Positions 1-4,573 of a stretch of 5,599 nucleotides of DNA are shown one piece after another (position 1 is the first letter of the stretch; each line of letters opens with the position of its first letter). The position numbers and the translations under genes were made by a program. The notes under the pieces are model-generated. The model was not told the DNA's origin. It was given only the letters and a program-made list of their open reading frames with translations, and ran no database searches. Source of the stretch: Betaproteobacteria bacterium (lineage in GTDB: Bacteria; Pseudomonadota; Gammaproteobacteria; Burkholderiales; Usitatibacteraceae); the NCBI GenBank assembly GCA_025362705.1, contig JANYFH010000402.1, forward strand, positions 1 to 5,599, read 5' to 3'.

Positions 1-246
1 GTTGGAAATCGAACCACCGGCGTTCGTGACGGCGGCGCCTGCCTGACCCACTTTTTTCTCGACCTTGTCGCCGGCTGCGGCGATGTTGGCATTGGTCTTG
101 TCGATGGCATTGTCGAGTTTTTGACCGACGGTTTGTCCTGAATTGGTGTATTTGTCGCAACCGCCCAGCAGCAGTGCGGCGCCGAACACCGCGATGCATA
201 TTGCGCCACCGAATTTATGTGGGTGAGACTGGAAAGAATTTTTCAT
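1..246 (-). CDS. Lipoprotein, N-terminal part (probable BON-domain family); runs off left edge
   Basis: Probably an envelope lipoprotein; only the first 82 residues are in the window and the frame is open to base 1. The N-terminus has a positively charged segment, a hydrophobic stretch and the lipobox L-G-G-C at about residues 27-30, so it should be lipidated by Lgt and cut by LspA. The mature part starts DKYTNSGQTVGQ and continues with a Lys/Asp/Ala-rich helix (LDNAIDKTNANIAAAGDKVEKK). From memory, this layout is typical of Burkholderiales BON-domain (OsmY-like) lipoproteins, in which one or two BON domains follow; the BON part would lie outside the window, so this assignment is inference. 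Two adjacent ATGs (249 and 246) are possible. The Shine-Dalgarno AGGAG lies 3 nt before the first and 6 nt before the second, so 246 is preferred. It is divergent from the entericidin-like gene. Confidence 0.75.
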   Translation of the reverse strand, partial: MKNSFQSHPHKFGGAICIAVFGAALLLGGCDKYTNSGQTVGQKLDNAIDKTNANIAAAGDKVEKKVGQAGAAVTNAGGSISN

Positions 247-273
247 CATCTACTCCTGACTTGAGGTGTCTCC

Positions 274-300
274 AGTATTGGCAAACACCGACAAGTCCAA
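274..300 (-). promoter_or_regulatory. Possible promoter for the left-edge lipoprotein gene
   Basis: On the minus strand, TTGGAC (300-295) is followed 15 nt later by AATACT (279-274), about 25 nt before the start codon. The spacer is short for sigma-70, and CTTGTCGG inside it resembles the CTTGTCCG box seen near other genes of this window. The call rests only on hexamer similarity. Confidence 0.25.
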
Positions 301-324
301 TATCGTCGCAGCGCCGATTTCAAC

Positions 325-347
325 GTAGGACTAATCCGACAATTAGT
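325..347. promoter_or_regulatory. Dyad operator-like site between divergent lipoprotein genes
   Basis: Two overlapping symmetries are visible. GTAGGA (325-330) faces TCCGAC (335-340), an imperfect inverted repeat with 5 of 6 positions matching. ACTAAT (330-335) and ATTAGT (342-347) form a perfect 6-bp inverted repeat around CCGACA. The site sits between the genes starting at 246 (minus) and 442 (plus), so one protein bound here could control both. GTAGGA/TCCKAC half-sites also occur upstream of the two small membrane-peptide genes. The regulator is unknown. Confidence 0.4.
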
Positions 348-363
348 TGAGACACGTGCTTAT

Positions 364-400
364 TGAGCGTTCATGTAGACGGTTGCAATATGAGCGTTCA
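364..400 (+). repeat. Direct repeat TGAGCGTTCA, two copies, upstream of entericidin-like gene
   Basis: TGAGCGTTCA occurs at 364-373 and again at 391-400, 27 bp start to start. Both copies lie in the 5' region of the entericidin-like gene. TTGAGC (363-368) with CAATAT (386-391, 17-bp spacer) could be a weak promoter that overlaps both copies, so the repeat may be an activator or repressor site. No regulator is identified. Confidence 0.3.
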
Positions 401-441
401 GGTTCGCAATCCCCATCAATCAACCAGATCGGAAAACTCAC

Positions 442-582
442 ATGAAAAAAATCATCTTCACGTTGGCGTCTTTGTGCGCCGTCGCCATGTTCACCGCAGG
501 CTGCAATACCATGGCAGGTGCCGGCAAAGACATTGAGCGCGCTGGCGACAAAATCGAGAAAAGCGCAGAGAGAAACAAATAG
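442..582 (+). CDS. Entericidin A/B-family small lipoprotein
   Basis: A 46-residue protein. It starts MKKIIFTLASLCAVAMF, followed by lipobox T-A-G-C with the lipidated cysteine at residue 21, then a 25-residue mature peptide (NTMAGAGKDIERAGDKIEKS and a short charged tail). The C-N-T-x-x-G-x-G-K-D-I-x-x-x-G-x-x-I pattern is the hallmark of the entericidin EcnA/EcnB family. Escherichia coli EcnB is a stress- and stationary-phase-induced lipoprotein and EcnA is its antidote. Betaproteobacterial genomes usually carry solitary copies like this one, so toxin or antidote action should not be assumed here. The ribosome-binding site is weak: GGA, 8 nt before the ATG. The gene is divergent from the left-edge lipoprotein and convergent with the repeat-containing gene at 729-1271, with a hairpin 26 nt after its stop. 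Confidence 0.88.
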   Translation: MKKIIFTLASLCAVAMFTAGCNTMAGAGKDIERAGDKIEKSAERNK

Positions 583-608
583 TCGCTGTCGCTTTTACTG
601 CAAAATCA

Positions 609-638
609 AACAGGGCCGTGCATCGTCGCGGCCCTGTT
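609..638 (+). terminator. Hairpin after entericidin-like gene, probable terminator
   Basis: AACAGGGCCG (609-618) and CGGCCCTGTT (629-638) make a perfect 10-bp stem with a 10-nt loop, 26 nt past the stop at 582. The plus strand lacks a clean T-run after it (only TTCGCTT). On the minus strand TTTGATTTT follows, so it may also act in the opposite direction as a second barrier. Confidence 0.55.
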
Positions 639-655
639 CGCTTCCGGCGGGCCCA

Positions 656-682
656 TAAAAAAGCGGGCCACATAGACCCGCT
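656..682 (-). terminator. Rho-independent terminator for the 729-1271 gene
   Basis: Read on the minus strand, AGCGGGTC, a 5-nt loop TATGT, and GGCCCGCT form an 8-bp stem with one G-T pair. A run of T follows directly (661-657). It lies 47 nt past the stop codon of the minus-strand gene ending at 729. It has the classic intrinsic terminator form and the right orientation. Confidence 0.8.
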
Positions 683-728
683 GAAGTGAAGCTGATCAAA
701 GCCTCACAAGGGAGACAGTAAATACAAA

Positions 729-1271
729 TTACATGCTGAAACGTGCTTTCGCTTCCTTCACACACGCGTCCTTGGTGTCACCGGCAAAGGCGTCGCATTT
801 TTCGATCGCTACTTTGTAGTTGGCAGTGCGCTTTGCGTCTGCAGCATCGGTACGCGCTTCACTGATTTTGGTGCCGGCCTTTGCATCGGCCTGGGCACGG
901 ACTTCGACAGCCTTCGCTTCTTTAATGCAAACGTCCTTGTCGTTACCGGCTTTGGCAGCGCACTTGGTCTTGGCTAAATCATATTCGGCGCTGGCAACGT
1001 CCTTGCGACCGTCATAGATGGCTTTTGCCGTGTTCTTGAAATCACCATTGGTTTTCGCGATGGAGTAGGTCTTTTCAACTTTGGCCTCAGCGATACACAC
1101 GTCCTTGGCGTTGCCTGCCAGCGAGGCGCAGGTGGCTTTCGCGGATTTGTATGACATCTCGGCGTTGTCGATCGCGGCCTTGTGTTCGGCCTTGGTGATG
1201 GCAGCATGCGCCGAAATGCCGACGGTACAGAGTGCTGCGGCGAGTAAGGCATTCATGGGTTTCATGTTCAT
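729..1271 (-). CDS. Exported alanine/lysine-rich protein with three C-x10-C repeats, function unknown
   Basis: A 180-residue protein with a Sec signal peptide (MNMKPMNALLAAALCTVGIS, probable cleavage after AHA at residue 23), so periplasmic or secreted. The mature part is highly helical (Ala, Lys, Asp, Glu). It contains three copies of a unit of the form C-x4-AG-(N/D)-x-KD-x-C-x-x-EAK, with cysteine pairs at 48/59, 104/115 and 159/170, all with ten residues between. Six paired cysteines in an exported protein suggest three disulfides, each closing a small helical hairpin; that is inference. The only other cysteine (15) is in the signal peptide and does not form a lipobox. The start at 1271 is chosen over an in-frame upstream ATG (1385). 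It has AAAGGA 6 nt or so upstream and leads straight into the signal peptide, while the extra 38 residues of the longer form look non-coding. Similar proteins of unknown function are, from memory, common in Burkholderiales. Confidence 0.82.
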   Translation of the reverse strand: MNMKPMNALLAAALCTVGISAHAAITKAEHKAAIDNAEMSYKSAKATCASLAGNAKDVCIAEAKVEKTYSIAKTNGDFKNTAKAIYDGRKDVASAEYDLAKTKCAAKAGNDKDVCIKEAKAVEVRAQADAKAGTKISEARTDAADAKRTANYKVAIEKCDAFAGDTKDACVKEAKARFSM

Positions 1272-1348
1272 TGGATTTCCTTTGTGCTTGAGAAAGTAGG
1301 ATGTGTTTGTTATGTTGAATAACGGGCAGGCGGCGTAACCCGCACCAG

Positions 1349-1365
1349 CCCAGGCGGCGCCTGGG
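1349..1365 (-). terminator. Hairpin after csbD-like gene, possible weak terminator
   Basis: CCCAGGC (1349-1355) and GCCTGGG (1359-1365) form a perfect 7-bp GC-rich stem with a 3-nt loop, 17 nt past the stop of the CsbD-family gene. No T-run follows on the minus strand, so it may only stabilise the 3' end or cause pausing. Confidence 0.3.
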
Positions 1366-1381
1366 TCAGATGCGTGGTGAG

Positions 1382-1612
1382 TCAATGTTTGGACGGATGC
1401 TCGGCCTCAGGAAAATTGTGCTGCTTTGCCCAGCGGTCAAGTTCTTCTTCGGCGCGTTCTTTGGTGTAGCCGTATTGCTCCTGAATCTTGCCCACCAGTT
1501 GGTCGCGTTTACCGGCGATGACATCGAGGTGGTCATCGGTAAGCTTGCCCCATTGTTCCTTCGCTTTGCCCTTCATTTGTTTCCAGTTACCTTCGATTTG
1601 ATCCCAGTTCAT
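1382..1612 (-). CDS. CsbD-family (YjbJ-like) stress protein
   Basis: A 76-residue, highly charged, hydrophilic, soluble protein. It begins MNWDQIEGNWKQMKGKAKEQ, the family signature of CsbD (PF05532). The domain covers about residues 2-61 and ends in the typical (G)YTKERAEEELDRW segment; a short tail HNFPEAEHPSKH follows. CsbD is a SigB-dependent general stress protein in Bacillus, and YjbJ is abundant in stationary-phase Escherichia coli; the molecular role is unknown. The start is well supported by AGGAG 7 nt before the ATG. It lies 89 nt downstream of the glycine-zipper lipoprotein on the same strand and could be co-transcribed. A 6-bp stem CCCACC (1665-1670)/GGTGGG (1684-1689) lies in the gap, without a T-run. 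Confidence 0.93.
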   Translation of the reverse strand: MNWDQIEGNWKQMKGKAKEQWGKLTDDHLDVIAGKRDQLVGKIQEQYGYTKERAEEELDRWAKQHNFPEAEHPSKH

Positions 1613-1701
1613 GGCAGACTCCTGTTGAATGTTGAATGCGGGCTTGTGCCCCGTTTACTGCGCACCCACCGGCGTAATTGCATGGTGGGCACAACATATT
1701 G

Positions 1702-2136
1702 CTAGCTGCGAAATACGCGGCCATCTTCGATGCGCACGCGATCCCCATTGCGAAAGTCGCGCGGATTTTCCTGTGTGTAGAACACGCGGACACCACTGTC
1801 GAGACGCACCTTGACTTCAATGCGGTCGCCGACGTTCTGGTTCTTTTCAACCTCGTTGCCAATAATTGCGCCACCTGCAGCACCGACGATTGTTGCCGCC
1901 GTGTTACCACGACCGCTGCCGACCTGATGGCCAAGCACGCCGCCGACGATGCCGCCGACAATCGCACCACCGCCACTACTGTCGCCACGATTTTTCAGAT
2001 AGGCAATGTCTTCGATGTAACCATATTGCACGCGCTCGGAATTTTCGACATACACCGGACGACTGTCCGTTCGGGTGGCACAGGCACCAAGCATCAGGGT
2101 CGATGCGACCATGGCGGCCGTGATAAGTAGTTTCAT
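1702..2136 (-). CDS. Glycine-zipper 2TM-domain outer membrane lipoprotein (SlyB/17-kDa antigen-like)
   Basis: A 144-residue lipoprotein. The signal peptide MKLLITAAMVASTLM ends in lipobox L-G-A-C with the lipid-bearing cysteine at residue 19. Residues about 55-93 are a glycine-zipper region (GGGAIVGGIVGGVLGHQVGSG, then GAAGGAIIGNEV) of the Rick_17kDa_Anti / glycine-zipper 2TM family (PF05433). Repeated GxxxG spacing there lets two helices pack in the membrane. The C-terminal part (about 100-144: VGDRIEVKVRLDSG...GDRVRIEDGRV) is a small beta-rich tail usual for this family. Members are outer membrane lipoproteins linked to envelope integrity. The start at 2136 gives the full signal peptide; AAGGA lies about 11 nt upstream, a little far. 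A hydrophobic but highly repetitive zipper region makes the antisense strand look open; those antisense frames are not genes. Confidence 0.9.
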   Translation of the reverse strand: MKLLITAAMVASTLMLGACATRTDSRPVYVENSERVQYGYIEDIAYLKNRGDSSGGGAIVGGIVGGVLGHQVGSGRGNTAATIVGAAGGAIIGNEVEKNQNVGDRIEVKVRLDSGVRVFYTQENPRDFRNGDRVRIEDGRVFRS

Positions 2137-2196
2137 GTTGGGGTTTTCCTTTGAGGTGGTATTGCGTTTGGCCGAATCGTCAAATTGCAGACGCTA

Positions 2197-2409
2197 TCAG
2201 TGCCAGTGAAAATCTTCATTGCGCAGCAAATGAGCAGCGAAGCTCTGCGCCAATACGTACGTCACCACTAAGGCTGTAAAGGCAATGAGTGAAGCCGCGA
2301 TGACTAATTTCGCAAACAGTGCAACGACCGGATTTGCCGCCAGCGCGAGAGCCACAATTCCGATAAATAAAACGATTGCCGCGAGTATCGCCACGTTTTT
2401 CATGTGCAT
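2197..2409 (-). CDS. Small two-helix inner membrane protein (DUF1328-like topology)
   Basis: A 70-residue peptide. Two hydrophobic segments at about residues 5-25 (VAILAAIVLFIGIVALALA) and 28-54 (VVALFAKLVIAASLIAFTAL...) are joined by a very short ANP turn; a polar tail LLRNEDFHWH follows. No catalytic motif is visible, so a helical-hairpin membrane peptide is all that can be said. Layout and size recall the DUF1328/YtjA group and the peptide at 4574-4780, although sequence identity between the two is low. An in-frame ATG at 2481 would add 24 residues without membrane character and would cover the promoter element at 2470-2502. ATG 2409 (GAAG 7 nt upstream) or 2403 is therefore preferred. The gene shares its upstream control element with the gene at 4574. 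Confidence 0.72.
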   Translation of the reverse strand: MHMKNVAILAAIVLFIGIVALALAANPVVALFAKLVIAASLIAFTALVVTYVLAQSFAAHLLRNEDFHWH

Positions 2410-2444
2410 GAGATCGCTTCTTTGATAGTTGATTTCATGCAAGC

Positions 2445-2502
2445 ATCGTACGGCGGTAGAGCAAGCGCTGTTATCGGACAAGCGTGGGAATTGATGTAGG
2501 AC
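2445..2502 (-). promoter_or_regulatory. Promoter region of the 2197-2409 gene, copy 1 of a shared 33-bp element
   Basis: Read on the minus strand from 2502 to 2470: GTCCTACATCAA, TT, then CCCACGCTTGTCCGATAAC. After exactly 19 bp comes TACGAT (2450-2445), a -10-like hexamer 36 nt before the ATG at 2409. The same 33 bp with two changes, and the same 19-bp distance to a -10-like hexamer, precede the gene at 4574. No good -35 hexamer exists at 16-18 bp, which fits a promoter that needs an activator or a non-housekeeping sigma factor. GTCCTAC and GTCCGAT inside it are near-identical half-sites 23 bp apart. Confidence 0.6.
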
Positions 2503-2528
2503 GATTGCTCACACGCTGGAACCGTGGA

Positions 2529-2654
2529 GAACTTCTAAAAAACCTGTCGTCCCGGCGAAGGTCGGGATCCAATTTTCGTAAATCCTTGCTGCAATGGCGA
2601 AATTAGACTCCGGCCTTCGCCGGGGCGACAAACTTTTTAAGTTTCGAGAAGTTC
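2529..2654. repeat. 126-bp imperfect inverted repeat (REP/MITE-like palindromic element)
   Basis: The ends GAACTTCT (2529-2536) and AGAAGTTC (2647-2654) are perfect inverted repeats. Inside, the left arm from 2546 (GTCG-T-CCCGGCGAAGG-T-CGG...) pairs with the right arm ending at 2629, whose complement reads GTCG-C-CCCGGCGAAGG-C-CGG. The cores differ at only a few bases over about 30 bp and continue into AATTT. A further mini-palindrome AAACTTTTTAAGTTT is at 2630-2644. The GTCGTCCCGGCGAAGGCCGGG type core is, from memory, a widespread intergenic repeat in betaproteobacteria. There is no coding capacity. It lies between the kinase gene and the next gene on the same strand and could end transcription or stabilise mRNA. 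Confidence 0.65.
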
Positions 2655-2673
2655 CCCGTGCGTGACATCAAGT

Positions 2674-2719
2674 ACTGGCGAGGCTTTCGGCGTACTTTCA
2701 GCCCAGAAGCCACGCCAGT
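2674..2719. other. Long hairpin directly after the histidine kinase stop codon
   Basis: ACTGGCG-A-GGCTT (2674-2686) pairs with AAGCC-A-CGCCAGT (2707-2719): 12 of 13 positions with one A-A mismatch, and a 20-nt loop. It starts one base past the kinase stop codon (2723-2721). No T-run follows on the minus strand, so it is not a textbook intrinsic terminator. It may protect the 3' end or work with the neighbouring inverted repeat. Confidence 0.45.
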
Positions 2720-2720
2720 G

Positions 2721-4229
2721 CTAGAGATCTGGCTGTTCGAGCTCGCCCACCGGGAAGATGGCATTGAGGGTGGTGCCGCGACCGGCTGGTCCGCGAATAT
2801 CGAAGGTGCCGCCCAGCGCGACGATGCGCTCGCGCATACCGAGCAATCCGTGTGAGATGGCGCGATGCTGTTTGGTGGCGTCAAGCCCCACGCCGTCGTC
2901 GGCGATGAGCAGCTTCCAATATGCCCCGTCGCTGGACAGCGTAATGTTTACCCGCTTCGCCTTGGCGTACTTCATCACATTGGTCAGTGCTTCCTGGCAG
3001 ATGCGATACAGCGCTGTCGATTGCGCCGACGTCAGATTCAGCGCGCCCTCGGGCAGCACGATCACGCACTCGCAAGCAGCGCGCTCGCCGAATTGTTCGG
3101 TCATTGCACGCAATGCAACTTCGAAGCCAAGGTTATCAAGTAGTGTCGGGCGCAAATCCTCGATCAGGCGCCGCACGAACTGAACGGCGCTATCGATCGC
3201 GGTAAGTGCCCGCTGAAAACGCGCGACGGATTTCACATCGCTGCGTTTGACGGCTGCATCGCGTCCCATGATGATGTCCAGCTTTATCGCCGAGAGGGTG
3301 CCGCCGAGTTCATCGTGCAGGTCGCGGGCAACGGTGCGGCGCTCGTCTTCATGTACGCGTAGCAGATGCGCCGTCAGCCCGCGCAGCTCCGTAGCGCGCT
3401 CCACAGCTTCGGTCGCAGATATGGCGTCGCGTTCGTCCTGTCGCACCGCTTCTGCCGCCTCGCGTATGTCCTGTTGCACCACCTCTGCCGCTTCGCGCTT
3501 GTCGTGTTTCACTATCTCTGCGGCATCGCGCTCGTCTTGTTGTACCAAGTCCGTGCGATCACGGGCTATTTCGCGGGTCATGCTACGCATGATAATCACG
3601 GCACCAGCCAGTATCATCAGCGCATTGATGAACAACACAATCGCAAATCCCCAGCGAATCGCCAACTGGATGTCGGCGCTTCGCTGCACGCGCGTCTGAA
3701 GTATCCGGTCTTGCTGGACGAGAAAGTGCGATATTGCCGTGTCGAGCTCTTCCGTCAGTCGTTTATCCTGATCGCTCATCACGATCTCACGCGCGGCGGC
3801 GCTGTTACCCATTTTCTGAACGGCGATCGTTCTGTTGAGCTCGATGGCTTTTTCAAGTGCAATCCTGCGAATCTGATCGACCAGTTTTTGCTGCCCCGGG
3901 TCGTCAGCGACCATCTCGTGTAATTTTTTGAGTCGCCGGGCGATCTGACCCTCGTTTTTGTTCAGTGGTACAAGGTGGCCCTCGTTGCCGGTGTACAGAA
4001 ATCCGCGTTGCGCGCTTTCGGATTCATACAGCATGGACTGAATGCCGAGGACTTCGGCCGTCACGTCACGCGAATGTTCGGCGTAGTTGCGCGCTTCGTC
4101 GAGCGTCACAATCGCGCGGTCGACTGCAAGCATTGAACCGAGGTTGACCAATAACGCCAGCGCCAGCAGCGCAAGCCCCAGACGCGAAAGCAATTTTTCG
4201 TACAGGAAGTCAAACAATCGACGCAACAT
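2721..4229 (-). CDS. Membrane sensor histidine kinase, CHASE3 sensor with HisKA_3/HATPase (NarL-type)
   Basis: A 502-residue membrane kinase. Domain order: TM1 at about 18-37; a periplasmic all-helical sensor of about 150 residues with the CHASE3 signature SAQRGFLYTGNEGHL (about 72-86); TM2 about 192-213; a charged helical linker; a HisKA_3 dimerisation domain with ERRTVARDLHDELGG, phospho-acceptor His305; and HATPase_c with the N-box YRICQEALTN (Asn417), G1 box DDGVG (444-448), GLLGMRER and G3 box GRGT (483-486). All catalytic motifs are intact. This is the HPK7 class that phosphorylates NarL/LuxR-type response regulators; the ligand cannot be told from sequence. No HAMP domain is evident. 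Instead residues 229-272 are four exact 11-residue repeats (V-x-x-D-x-R-(D/E)-A-A-E-x). No response regulator gene lies in the window. The start is ATG 4229 with AAAAGG about 10 nt upstream. A TTG at 4238 gives 505 residues but sits only 1 nt from that ribosome site. Confidence 0.93.
   Translation of the reverse strand: MLRRLFDFLYEKLLSRLGLALLALALLVNLGSMLAVDRAIVTLDEARNYAEHSRDVTAEVLGIQSMLYESESAQRGFLYTGNEGHLVPLNKNEGQIARRLKKLHEMVADDPGQQKLVDQIRRIALEKAIELNRTIAVQKMGNSAAAREIVMSDQDKRLTEELDTAISHFLVQQDRILQTRVQRSADIQLAIRWGFAIVLFINALMILAGAVIIMRSMTREIARDRTDLVQQDERDAAEIVKHDKREAAEVVQQDIREAAEAVRQDERDAISATEAVERATELRGLTAHLLRVHEDERRTVARDLHDELGGTLSAIKLDIIMGRDAAVKRSDVKSVARFQRALTAIDSAVQFVRRLIEDLRPTLLDNLGFEVALRAMTEQFGERAACECVIVLPEGALNLTSAQSTALYRICQEALTNVMKYAKAKRVNITLSSDGAYWKLLIADDGVGLDATKQHRAISHGLLGMRERIVALGGTFDIRGPAGRGTTLNAIFPVGELEQPDL
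3414..3545 (-). repeat. Four tandem 33-bp units encoding 11-residue coiled-coil repeats in the kinase
   Basis: The units encode VQQDERDAAEI, VKHDKREAAEV, VQQDIREAAEA and VRQDERDAISA. Period is exactly 11 residues, three helical turns, with hydrophobic V and A positions repeating. At DNA level the units are diverged but recognisable (GACxxRCGCGA cores). This is a hendecad pattern joining TM2 to the DHp domain. A gain or loss of one 33-bp unit would keep both reading frame and helical phase. Confidence 0.8.
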
Positions 4230-4325
4230 GGGTGGCAAACCTTTTGGTCACGCCGGACATGGCGTAGCAAACGAAAAGTCGAGGGGCATGAACACAGCGC
4301 AAGGCAACACGCGGGGAGTAAATTC

Positions 4326-4366
4326 ACTATACACCGCAGCGACTACGGACAAGCTTCAAGTGTAGG
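4326..4366 (-). promoter_or_regulatory. Probable promoter of the histidine kinase gene
   Basis: On the minus strand TATAGT (4331-4326) is a good -10 hexamer about 97 nt before the ATG at 4229. TTGTCC (4352-4347) lies 15 bp upstream. Just before it, CCTACACTTGAAG continues into CTTGTCCG, the same order of boxes as in the shared 33-bp element (CCTACA...CTTGTCCG) but with the gap 5 bp shorter. This hints that the kinase gene may belong to the same regulon; similarity is loose. Confidence 0.4.
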
Positions 4367-4473
4367 TGCCATAAACGCCAAGGCACCTCGGTAAATCACC
4401 GAATGCACTGTCGGCCAAACGCCGACAAGCACTTCGCGGCGCGGATGGTTTGATATGAGCCTCGTCCGCAAGT

Positions 4474-4531
4474 GTCCTACATCAAGCCCCACGCTTGTCC
4501 GATAACGCACGCGCGATACACCCCATAAGAT
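4474..4531 (+). promoter_or_regulatory. Promoter region of the 4574 gene, copy 2 of the shared 33-bp element
   Basis: GTCCTACATCAA, GC, CCCACGCTTGTCCGATAAC spans 4474-4506. It is followed after exactly 19 bp by TAAGAT (4526-4531), a -10-like hexamer 42 nt before the ATG at 4574. It matches the copy upstream of the 2197-2409 gene at 31 of 33 positions, on the opposite strand and about 2 kb away. The 19-bp spacers themselves differ, so the element and the -10 appear to be conserved by function rather than by a very recent copy event. Confidence 0.62.
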
Positions 4532-4573
4532 GCAGCCATTGCAATCAAACCATCAAACTAGGGACGCCAGAAC

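Noticed and set aside
442..582. Entericidin toxin-antidote pair
   Set aside because: Only one small entericidin-type gene is present; no second ecn gene is adjacent, so a toxin-antidote locus is not supported.
1272..1385. In-frame 38-residue N-terminal extension of the repeat protein (start at 1385)
   Set aside because: The ATG at 1271 has a proper ribosome site and opens directly into a signal peptide; the extension would bury the signal peptide and overlaps the end of the CsbD-family gene.
1678..2130. Plus-strand 150-residue open frame opposite the glycine-zipper lipoprotein
   Set aside because: It is antisense to a clearly recognised lipoprotein; the low-complexity Gly/Ala codons leave the opposite strand open. 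No ribosome site or family resemblance.
3414..3545. Possible short CRISPR-like array because of 33-bp periodicity
   Set aside because: The units are contiguous, diverged and in frame with an 11-residue protein repeat; there are no spacers and no cas genes.
3247..3923. Long plus-strand open frames opposite the histidine kinase (3247-3699 and 3366-3923)
   Set aside because: Serine/arginine- or histidine/leucine-rich shadows of an intact kinase with all catalytic boxes; no independent evidence.
4230..4238. TTG start for the kinase giving 505 residues
   Set aside because: Only 1 nt from the AAAAGG ribosome site; ATG 4229 has workable spacing and loses nothing from TM1.
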